In this document: positions 1 through 6,477 of the stretch, in pieces | How positions within the stretch are numbered: the first letter of the stretch is position 1 | Layout of the letters: each line of letters begins with the position of its first letter | Source: JAUXFK01 sp034189035 | GTDB lineage: Bacteria > Desulfobacterota > UBA8473 | NCBI GenBank assembly: GCA_034189035.1 | Contig: JAXHVA010000115.1 | Coordinates: 1-12,152, forward strand | DNA: 12,152 nucleotides | Reading direction: 5' to 3' | Translations under genes and position numbers: made by a program | The notes under the pieces: model-generated | The model's database searches: none | What the model saw: only the letters and a program-made list of their open reading frames with translations | What the model was told of the DNA's origin: nothing

Positions 1-173
1 TCGGGCTCCACATCGCTGTCGCTGGTATAGCGTGGATCGGTGATGAACGGTGCCTGCGGATCACTGAGCAGGAGATCCACCGCAATGACCTCCGCCTTCA
101 TCACTCCCTTTTCCTGACACTTCAAAGTTTCAATACCCAACACTGACAAGTCGGAGCCAAACAGGGGGGGCAT
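1..173 (-). CDS. N-terminal part of an unidentified protein, running off the window edge
   Basis: An open frame on the minus strand begins with ATG at 173 (MPPLFGSDLSV...) and stays open to the window edge, about 57 codons. A second in-frame ATG at 101 (MKAEVIAVDLLLSDP...) has a purine-rich AAAAGGGAG just upstream, very close to the start codon, so it could be the true start. The base composition looks richer in G+C than the flanking AT-rich DNA, as expected for coding sequence. I do not recognise the family. Codons around 96-123 read K-C-Q-E-K-G-V-M-K and resemble, in the same reading phase, K-Y-Q-E-R-V-V-M-K of the ferredoxin-like subunit at 1851-2492, but the flanking residues do not match, so I do not assign it as a paralogue. 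It could be an intact gene or another fragment. Confidence 0.35.
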   Translation of the reverse strand, partial: MPPLFGSDLSVLGIETLKCQEKGVMKAEVIAVDLLLSDPQAPFITDPRYTSDSDVEP

Positions 174-248
174 TTAAAATTATTGAAAAGAATGCATATT
201 TTAATTAAACTCCATTGCTGTAATTTTTAACAGAGGAGGAATAGAGTT

Positions 249-642
249 GTGGAGTTACTTACTGAATATTATTCCATGAAGATTCGTGGTCAGTTGTCAT
301 GCTATGATCGAATCGTCATTATGAAGTATACTCCCCGGTTTTTGTTATGCTGATGGCATGACTCAATACTTATATGCCAATAAGATTCGTATCTTTGCTT
401 ATCCTCGTTTTGCTGAACCATTAGGTAACGGACTGAGAGAAAATGCCGAGTAGATTGCCAAAGAGAACAACCTGGAAATCGAGTTTTATACGCAAAAAGA
501 ACTTTCGCAAAGAAAAGCGGATAAAGGAAATCTTAAAAGAACGCGGTGACCATCCAGGGATGGTTCATAGCTTTTCGGCAATGGAACCTTGCTCTACTTA
601 CAAGCCCTGGCATAACAAGAGAACTGATCGAACATATCTTAA
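249..642 (+). pseudogene. Decayed remnant of a conserved MKIRGQLSCYDR-type protein
   Basis: A GTG start at 249, preceded by a good AGGAGG ribosome-binding site at about 232-237, opens with VELLTEYYSMKIRGQLSCYD. The protein then has to be read through three frames. Frame 1 runs to about 330 (…CYDRIVI). Frame 2 runs from about 333 to 490 (CYADGMTQYLYANKIRIFAY, ending LEIEF) and contains a TAG after LRENAE. Frame 3 runs from about 488 to 640 (IRKKNFRKEKRIKEILKERG, then DHPGMVHSFSAMEPCSTYKP and WHNKRTDRTYLK). From memory this matches a conserved, often multicopy hypothetical protein that continues after TYLK with a segment absent here. The gene is therefore frameshifted, interrupted by a stop and truncated at its 3' end. 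Function is unknown; the multicopy habit suggests a mobile or selfish element, which is inference. Confidence 0.6.
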
Positions 643-789
643 GTTTACAAAACCTTGCGAGATAAATTTGCCGACTGGATCACTAAATACAATTGGCAAA
701 GACCTCATGGAGGTATCAATATGCAAATCCCTATAAAAAACTCTATAAAAGACTCAAAAAATATAATAACTTTCTACCTGTGGTTATAG
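643..789 (+). pseudogene. Probable C-terminal scrap of an integrase-core (IS3/IS481-like) transposase
   Basis: Directly after the remnant at 249-642, a frame opens after TAA at 640-642 and ends at TAG 787-789. It contains KFADWITKYNWQRPHGGIN followed by MQIP. The pattern W-x3-YN-x-x-RPH-x-x-IN-x-x-x-P is characteristic of the extreme C-terminus of rve-type integrase transposases (IS3/IS481-like), where the chain ends shortly after the RPH motif. The catalytic DDE region is absent, so this is a scrap and not a functional gene. The junction with the preceding remnant at about 640-645 looks like a deletion or insertion breakpoint. Assignment to a particular IS family is uncertain because so little is left. 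Confidence 0.45.
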
Positions 790-823
790 AAAAAATAGGC
801 TCTTAATTTTTTTGCCAGAACCT
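788..823 (-). terminator. Rho-independent terminator downstream of the five-gene cluster
   Basis: On the minus strand AGGTTCT (823-817) can pair with AGAGCCT (803-797) as a 7-bp stem with one G-U pair and a 13-nt loop. It is followed by ATTTTTTC (796-789). In plus-strand RNA the same arms contain a C-A mismatch, so the signal fits minus-strand transcription better. It lies about 90 bp after the last minus-strand stop codon at 912. The large loop and modest stem keep confidence moderate. Confidence 0.5.
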
Positions 824-911
824 TTTTGTTTGATATGTATTTGGTTAATATAAATTTATGGATGTCCTATTTATTTATCTACAAAATGTGATGGAAGATA
901 CAATCAAAAAA

Positions 912-1163
912 TCAGTTCTTCACCCTGCCAGAGCCTGGGGATGAAACCAATGGAGGATATAAAGCGCCTTTCATAATACAAAACCGCATAGTCAAATCAC
1001 CAACCAGTCCGCAAATAATAGCTATTATAATTATGAATGATGAAATTGCAAAAGAGTAGACGAATCGGTTCAATACTAATATGAAAACTGGAAACAATAA
1101 TCCTATAATAACGACTCCAACATAGAAGTAACGTGATAGGTCACCGGCAAGAATCCTTGTCAC
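912..1163 (-). CDS. C-terminal part of the NrfD-like membrane subunit (after in-frame TGA)
   Basis: This 83-residue frame lies in exactly the same phase as the NrfD-like frame at 1173-1811, separated from it by TGA (1175-1173) and three sense codons (S-E-S). It begins VTRILAGDLSRYFYVGVV and carries two hydrophobic stretches (about residues 12-33 and 36-65), which complete an eight-helix NrfD/PsrC-type topology. The GTG at 1163 has no convincing Shine-Dalgarno sequence, so independent translation is doubtful. The segment most likely was, or still is, the end of one continuous protein of about 299 residues. The true terminal stop is also TGA (914-912). Without the upstream part this peptide is not expected to work alone. 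Confidence 0.6.
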   Translation of the reverse strand: MTRILAGDLSRYFYVGVVIIGLLFPVFILVLNRFVYSFAISSFIIIIAIICGLVGDLTMRFCIMKGALYPPLVSSPGSGRVKN

Positions 1164-1172
1164 TGATTCTGA

Positions 1173-1811
1173 TCAAGCTTTTGATGAGTGCCTCACACTC
1201 ATTAAGTAGAGTGGAACAAGCAATGCAAAGAAAGATAAGAGGACATGTATCCAGGGCTCGGCAGACTCCATACTCATCCCCATCAGTAGATCGATGCTCA
1301 AAAGCAGCTCAGCTCCAGCCCAAAAGCCTGCAACAACGAAAATTACAGGTAAGAGGCCGGTATTCCACAGTGGTAAGGCCCTTATATAACTCAAAAGAAT
1401 CCCTCCATAGATTGCTACGAGAAAACTCGATATGCATGTAGCAATATCTAAAAGAAAGGGATTGCTGTTAGGAGAGAGAAAACGCACGAGAATTAAAATA
1501 GCGGCCATAATGCCAAAAAGACTGATAAATATTACACCTCTGGATATCCAAGAAGTCTGAGGCTGAAATACAGCCCTGAAAACTCTTTGCGGCCTTCCCA
1601 TATGTGCCAGAAAGGCTCCACCGCCAAGAGCAAGCACCATAAACCAACCCAAAACCAGGCCAAAAAGATTCTCGGAAACAATAGAGAAGAGAGCAAGCCC
1701 TGCCCCTGCTTCCATGAAAAAGAGGGCCAACCATATCAGTTTCCCACTCCCTTCAATCCATTCATTCTGTGCAGTATAGGTTGTCATCCAGTGATAAGGT
1801 CTTTCTTTCAT
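1173..1811 (-). CDS. NrfD/PsrC/DmsC-like polytopic membrane subunit (truncated by in-frame TGA)
   Basis: Integral membrane quinone-interacting subunit of a molybdoenzyme complex, by family. The 212-residue frame has about six transmembrane segments (near residues 24-46, 50-69, 91-111, 119-142, 152-176 and 187-205). It contains the NrfD hallmark HMGRPQRVFRA (70-80) followed by SWISRG (87-92). The ATG at 1811 lies 39 bp after the ferredoxin-like gene; the ribosome-binding site is weak (AAGGT, about 11 nt upstream). At codon 213 a single TGA interrupts an otherwise continuous frame that resumes with S-E-S and the C-terminal helices encoded at 1163-912. Joined length is about 299 codons, normal for compact members of this family. 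Explanations are a recent nonsense mutation, a sequencing error or, less likely, UGA recoding. Confidence 0.8.
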   Translation of the reverse strand: MKERPYHWMTTYTAQNEWIEGSGKLIWLALFFMEAGAGLALFSIVSENLFGLVLGWFMVLALGGGAFLAHMGRPQRVFRAVFQPQTSWISRGVIFISLFGIMAAILILVRFLSPNSNPFLLDIATCISSFLVAIYGGILLSYIRALPLWNTGLLPVIFVVAGFWAGAELLLSIDLLMGMSMESAEPWIHVLLSFFALLVPLYLMSVRHSSKA

Positions 1812-1850
1812 ATCAATTAGATACCTTAATAAGGTTCAATGTGTATATTC

Positions 1851-2492
1851 TTATCGACTGATTTCATAAACCGAAGGATCGGTTTCAAACTCTGGATGTA
1901 TTTGCTTTGCCTTTTTCTCTGCTATAAGGATATTGATCTCGCTATTCGGATCATCCAGATCACCAAAAACCCTGGCAATAGCCGGGCATACATTTACGCA
2001 AGCCGGAGTGGCCTCGATATCTTTTCCAGGTTTTAACCCCTTTTTCAGCCCGCTATCGATCCTATTGCTGCAGAAGTCGCACTTCATCACTACCCTTTCC
2101 TGATACTTCTTCTTAATAAGCCTTTCGTATTGGGTAAGACCCTGCCCCGGATAATATTCGCGAATCTTTTCGAGGTATGTCCTTTGCTGGTAAGGACAGG
2201 CTAAGAGGCACGCGCGACACCCCATGCACTTATCATAATTGACAAACACAACCCCGTCTTCCCGTTTGCTTGTGGCTCCGGTCGGACATATCTCAACGCA
2301 AGGGGCATCCTTGCAATGATTGCAGATCACAGGATAGTTGATTTTTTTGACATGCGGATACTTCCCCTCTTCGCCTATCAAGACCCTGCAGAAGAAAACC
2401 CCCGGTGGAATAAAATTTTCTTCTTTGCATGCAATCATGCATCCGTAGCAACCGATGCAACGATTGGTATCGATAACCATTCCCCATCGCAT
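1851..2492 (-). CDS. Four-[4Fe-4S] ferredoxin-like electron-transfer subunit (PsrB/NrfC/DmsB type)
   Basis: Electron-transfer subunit that would pass electrons between the Mo/W catalytic subunit and the NrfD-like membrane protein. The 213-residue protein has sixteen Cys in four groups: C12-C15-C18-C22, C57-C60-C65-C69, C89-C92-C95-C99 and C138-C141-C165-C169. This is the standard signature of DmsB/PsrB/NrfC proteins carrying four [4Fe-4S] clusters. No Tat or Sec signal is visible at the N-terminus (MRWGMVIDTNRCIGC). ATG 2492 has a strong GAGGAGG site with good spacing and follows the Mo/W gene by 33 bp, so the two are surely co-transcribed. All expected cysteines are present and the gene looks intact. 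Confidence 0.92.
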   Translation of the reverse strand: MRWGMVIDTNRCIGCYGCMIACKEENFIPPGVFFCRVLIGEEGKYPHVKKINYPVICNHCKDAPCVEICPTGATSKREDGVVFVNYDKCMGCRACLLACPYQQRTYLEKIREYYPGQGLTQYERLIKKKYQERVVMKCDFCSNRIDSGLKKGLKPGKDIEATPACVNVCPAIARVFGDLDDPNSEINILIAEKKAKQIHPEFETDPSVYEISR

Positions 2493-2525
2493 GTCAATCC
2501 TCCTCAGGACTTATGGACTTTGACT

Positions 2526-5087
2526 TTAGCACAAGTCTATAGTCATCGGACAGGAATGCTCTAGATCCGATTCCAAAAGGACATCAAAATGCGATCCCTT
2601 GCCCTTGGCAATAGGCAAGCCCTTTGCCCAGTGCCCGCTGCAAGCTGCAACGCCGACTGTATGAGGATGCATACCTTCCATGGTCTGCAGGACTCCCTTA
2701 ATCTTCTGACCACGGGTGTTCTCAATCAATATTTCATCTCCGTCCCTGAGCCCTTTTCTGTCAGCCATATCTGCATTCATCGTTATATTATACGTATACG
2801 GGTTCATTCGGCTTGCCTCATCTATATACGGAAGCTGCATCGACCATGTGCCGGTGTGGAGTACATCGCGGTAAGAAAAGCTGTATGGGTCAAACTCAGG
2901 CCTCGTCTCTTTGTGTGGAGGGCACGGAAACCAGCCAACAAGAGGTGTATACTGCTCAAAGTCGATGTTTATGCCCCTTGATTTAAATTCTTTCTCGGCT
3001 TTCTTTTTCATATCCACAAGCCATTCCATATAAATAGGCACCCTCACGTCCAAAAAAGCCCTCCAGTAAGCCTCTTCCACCTTCTTCGGCCAAATCAAAG
3101 CGCCGTTTTCTTTAAACCACTCAAGATCGTGTTCAAATCCAAATTCGGATTTGTAATGGGCATTCATAATATCAGTCCAATTGTACTCTTTTTGGGGATC
3201 GAGCAGGTAAGGTTCTCTGATATCAAAGACAAGGTTTGCAACGGCAATATATGTTTCCCACAAGCCTAAACGACTGACCAATTCAGCAAGTACCTCAATA
3301 GCCTGTCTTCTTTCAAACAACGGTTCAGTCACAGGCTGCCTTATATGCATGGGCCAGTCATCCAAGCCATAAGGCAGGTTAAAGATGGGAACAACGTGTT
3401 CGAGTGAATACTGTTCCAGATATGATGTGTCAGGGAGAATAAGATCAGCAAAAGACTCGGCAAATTCGGTTGAAAAAATGTCGAAAGACGCGATAAATGG
3501 GATATGCTTGAAATTCTTTTCCACTGCATCTGGACGAGCCATTGACATAACCGCATTGCAACCGTAATTGATAACAGCCTCGGTCCTGTAAGGCAGTCCA
3601 CATTTCCCCCAGATCTCTCCTGCATCGGTCCATCCGGGAAGCGGGTTCATCCCGACCATGGGCCAAGCCTCTTCGCATCTGGAGGTCGATACTGGAAATC
3701 TAATCTCAGGATAGTTGCACGATGGGGCATGCATGCCCTTAGAAAACCACCTTCCTGGAACCAGCATTCCGTCTTCATCAGATGTAGGTTCGAATTTGTA
3801 ATTGCCCGATTCCGGATATCTCAGACACCTGGCCGGCCACCCCAAGGTACCACCGCACACGTCAGCAGACCCAACAATATGGCTCAACAAGGCCGTAGCC
3901 ATACAGGTATGGACAGTATTGGTATGTCCTTCTGCACCCCTGAAAACAGCGACAGCAGCAGGCCTGTATGGAACCTCTTTCCTCTGTATCATAATTGAAC
4001 TGCCGATCTGGGATGCTTCTGCAAATTCTGTTGCTATCCGGCGAATCGTTTCAGCGGGTACTGAACTGACTTCCGAGGCCCATTCACAGGAAAACCCTTT
4101 TACATGATCTTTCAACAATTGGAAAGACGGCTGTGCCTTTAGGCCGTAAACCTCATACGTACCTTTCAGTGTAAAGTCATTGATGTCCAGGTCATCGAAT
4201 GGTCTTCCCCTCTTCTCTTCAGAATCCCATATTAAGGGTCTGTTTGTCTGTCTCTCTCTTACGTATTTACCGTCTGGTCCGATTAAATACGGGCCATTTG
4301 TCTTGTGCTTGAGATACTTTGCATCCCATATCCCGAGTTCATTGAGTATTACGTTGATCATAGCAATAATCACAATACTGTCGGTACCGGGAATAATGGG
4401 AATCCAGTCCGTGGCTTTCCCCCCCACAAAATTGCACACCGGATCAAATACAACGAGCCTCCCACCCCTTGCCCTGAAGTTGGCCCCGTGTTGACAACTC
4501 ACATTCATGCTATGTCCTGCAGCAGTCCCGTGGCTGGACCCAAAGAGTATCGCATAATTGCAGTAGTCCCAATCAGGCACAATATCCCATGAGGCATGCA
4601 TAAGACCTGATACCAGATGTGCACCCTGGCCGCAGTGGACACCGCCTCCGCTGACCCAGAAGTTCAGGGTTCCAAGTGCACCGGCTAGCGGGAAAAGGCC
4701 CCAGGCAAGGTGGACAGCATGTATAGTGGTACCTTGAAACATAAGCTTTTGCGGATTATCCTTTATGACTTTGCCCACCTCTTTTTCTAGGATGTCCATG
4801 GCCTCCTCCCAGGTTATCCTCTTCCATTTCGGATCAACTCCGATCCCTTTTTCAGGGTTTGTCCTTTTCATGGGATAGTTTATCCGATTGGGATCGTAGA
4901 GATTCTGGAGACCGGCAACCCCCTTGGAACAGAGTCTTCCGTTACCCTGTGACGATCCAGGAAAACCCTCCAGTTTAACCACCGTTCCATCCACCCTGTG
5001 GGCCTTAATCGCGCATCCACCATAACACATCCCGCACACAGAGGGGATCCAGATGTCTTCTTTGCCGCCTTTTTCTGATATAGCCAT
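2526..5087 (-). CDS. Molybdopterin (Mo/W-bisPGD) oxidoreductase catalytic subunit, DMSO-reductase family
   Basis: Catalytic subunit of about 853 residues. The N-terminal [4Fe-4S] domain has C18-x2-C21-x3-C25 and C53 in RLCSKG, with Lys55 at the usual electron-transfer position. The molybdopterin domain follows; Cys152 in GGGVHCGQGAH is the likely Mo/W ligand, judged by position. The C-terminal dinucleotide-binding domain includes MADRKGLRDGDEILIENTRG (about 743-762). I chose ATG 5087 (AAAGAG about 7 nt upstream, start MAISEKGG) over a TTG at 5162 that would add 25 residues lacking family features. The family often has a twin-arginine signal; none is visible, so the protein should stay cytoplasmic. 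It sits between the BcrB/C-like pair and the ferredoxin/NrfD genes. Substrate cannot be deduced: polysulfide/thiosulfate-reductase-like, acetylene-hydratase-like or transhydroxylase-like enzymes share this fold. Confidence 0.88.
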   Translation of the reverse strand: MAISEKGGKEDIWIPSVCGMCYGGCAIKAHRVDGTVVKLEGFPGSSQGNGRLCSKGVAGLQNLYDPNRINYPMKRTNPEKGIGVDPKWKRITWEEAMDILEKEVGKVIKDNPQKLMFQGTTIHAVHLAWGLFPLAGALGTLNFWVSGGGVHCGQGAHLVSGLMHASWDIVPDWDYCNYAILFGSSHGTAAGHSMNVSCQHGANFRARGGRLVVFDPVCNFVGGKATDWIPIIPGTDSIVIIAMINVILNELGIWDAKYLKHKTNGPYLIGPDGKYVRERQTNRPLIWDSEEKRGRPFDDLDINDFTLKGTYEVYGLKAQPSFQLLKDHVKGFSCEWASEVSSVPAETIRRIATEFAEASQIGSSIMIQRKEVPYRPAAVAVFRGAEGHTNTVHTCMATALLSHIVGSADVCGGTLGWPARCLRYPESGNYKFEPTSDEDGMLVPGRWFSKGMHAPSCNYPEIRFPVSTSRCEEAWPMVGMNPLPGWTDAGEIWGKCGLPYRTEAVINYGCNAVMSMARPDAVEKNFKHIPFIASFDIFSTEFAESFADLILPDTSYLEQYSLEHVVPIFNLPYGLDDWPMHIRQPVTEPLFERRQAIEVLAELVSRLGLWETYIAVANLVFDIREPYLLDPQKEYNWTDIMNAHYKSEFGFEHDLEWFKENGALIWPKKVEEAYWRAFLDVRVPIYMEWLVDMKKKAEKEFKSRGINIDFEQYTPLVGWFPCPPHKETRPEFDPYSFSYRDVLHTGTWSMQLPYIDEASRMNPYTYNITMNADMADRKGLRDGDEILIENTRGQKIKGVLQTMEGMHPHTVGVAACSGHWAKGLPIAKGKGSHFDVLLESDLEHSCPMTIDLC

Positions 5088-5184
5088 TATTAACTCTTTG
5101 TTTCCAATAACTACCAGAAAAACATGAAGAAGGGGGCAGGATACATAGATGTTGCCGACCAATTGATCTAACTAGAAGCTCTCT

Positions 5185-6465
5185 CTACTTCCGTTTCAGA
5201 CCGAGACTCTCCAGAAAGGAGTCTAATTGAGATATGACGTAAGGCTCGCTCCATTCCCTCTTGTCGGAAGAGTTCGACTCATATCCTATTGCTGGCAAAC
5301 CCATCTTGTTCTTAAGGGCCAAAATACACTCCATTTGGCCCATGGAGAGGCCCTCGCAACCCCGGTTGAGATGATAAATAGCACCATTGACTTTCCAGCC
5401 CTGGGCAACCCAAAGAGCCGCCCTTACCCTGCCTGTACTGCTCCAGAAGTCGCCTTCTCTGCTATAATGAGTCGCCAGGTATTGAATCGCTTCATCCCGG
5501 TTTTTCGGCACCTGGTTCAACTCCTCCAGTGTCTTTGCCGGCCTGGCCGTCTCCCCATCCTCACCAAAATCCCAGGCTCCCCAAGCAAAGCAATAGGGCG
5601 AACCGACAAAGATAGCCCCGTATTCAGCACAGTGTCTGAAGATATAAAGGGCATACCATGGAGGGATATTGTCATGCATCAGCCGACATTTCTCCTCACT
5701 CATGGCCCCAATCTGATTGGCTACCCGGTATGCCACCTCGTCCTTCAGCTCCTTGTAAAAATCCACCGCCTCTTTCTTTGCTCTCAGCTGAACAGCAGGC
5801 AAATAAAGACTGTACATCGTCTTTTGCTCCAGGGGTGCGGGTACATTCTTGTTCATCTCGCATATCTGGGCCCAGAGTGCCTGACAGTGACGCATGTTGA
5901 TCACCGTTTCGATCAATCTCTTATCGTCATACGTCCTCTTGGTGATCTTCTCTGACCAGTCTATAAATTCGTGAAGCTGTGAGGCCAAATACCGGATGTG
6001 ACTGTCAGCGAGCTTACCATGAGCAAACTGCGGGGCCTCAATACAGAAAAAGGGAATACCCATGTGTTCGCTCACCACCTGAAACCATTTCACGTGACTG
6101 TCACACATATGGTACTGAAAAGCAAAATCCGGCTTGGGGAATTCCCCAAAGGGACTCTTGTTCAAAAACATCGATCCCCAGTACAACCGCATGTATGCAC
6201 AGAGATCGCGAGCATATCCCCTTTCCTCAGCTGCTTGTGAATATTCGACGGAAAGATCGGGAAAGCAACCTACTGTTGCGCCGTAGGGCTCCCCCTGGAA
6301 GTATTCGTAGTCGCCAAGCCCTGACAGAATCTCAAAACAGGCGGCTGCTCCTCCGGTAACCAGGAGCTTCCCTTTCTCTTTTGCCTTAAAGATATCCTCA
6401 TAGTGCTTCGTTCTCAGTTCCTTAACCTTTTTCCAGCAGTCGAGAGCGTTTACTTGGTATCCCAT
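5185..6465 (-). CDS. BcrB/HgdA-like subunit, benzoyl-CoA reductase/2-hydroxyacyl-CoA dehydratase family
   Basis: A 426-residue member of the family whose two homologous subunits bind acyl-CoA and [4Fe-4S] clusters (class I benzoyl-CoA reductase BcrB/C, 2-hydroxyglutaryl-CoA dehydratase HgdA/B). The length suits BcrB. Probable cluster ligands are Cys89 (RDLCAYMR), Cys121 (YHMCDSH) and Cys370 (HLNRGCEGLSMGQME); the last motif is very typical of BcrB-type subunits. ATG 6465 has AGGAGG that overlaps the stop codon of the preceding gene, only 12 bp away, indicating translational coupling with the BcrC-like partner. The next gene in the cluster starts about 97 bp downstream. The match is to the reductase-like branch, but a dehydratase or a double-cubane reductase function cannot be excluded. 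No ATP-dependent activator gene is nearby. Confidence 0.87.
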   Translation of the reverse strand: MGYQVNALDCWKKVKELRTKHYEDIFKAKEKGKLLVTGGAAACFEILSGLGDYEYFQGEPYGATVGCFPDLSVEYSQAAEERGYARDLCAYMRLYWGSMFLNKSPFGEFPKPDFAFQYHMCDSHVKWFQVVSEHMGIPFFCIEAPQFAHGKLADSHIRYLASQLHEFIDWSEKITKRTYDDKRLIETVINMRHCQALWAQICEMNKNVPAPLEQKTMYSLYLPAVQLRAKKEAVDFYKELKDEVAYRVANQIGAMSEEKCRLMHDNIPPWYALYIFRHCAEYGAIFVGSPYCFAWGAWDFGEDGETARPAKTLEELNQVPKNRDEAIQYLATHYSREGDFWSSTGRVRAALWVAQGWKVNGAIYHLNRGCEGLSMGQMECILALKNKMGLPAIGYESNSSDKREWSEPYVISQLDSFLESLGLKRK

Positions 6466-6477
6466 TATCGTCTCCTC

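Noticed and set aside
443..736. 97-codon plus-strand frame starting MPSRLPKRTTWK as an independent gene
   Set aside because: It is the third frame of the decayed MKIRGQ-type remnant, with a chance ATG; its tail past about 640 is an out-of-frame reading of the transposase scrap.
1113..1175. SECIS element after the TGA in the NrfD gene
   Set aside because: The only clear hairpin (AGAATC/GATTCT, 9-nt loop) begins 2 nt after the TGA, and its loop lacks the expected G-rich apex; recoding cannot be supported from this.
5088..5162. TTG 5162 as start of the Mo/W subunit, giving a hydrophobic leader
   Set aside because: The extra 25 residues contain no twin-arginine motif and no family feature, and TTG is a weak start; the ATG at 5087 places the FeS motif at the usual distance from the N-terminus.
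5227..5955. 242-codon plus-strand frame opposite the BcrB-like gene
   Set aside because: A shadow of the minus-strand coding sequence; it has no recognisable protein features, while the minus-strand protein has clear family motifs.
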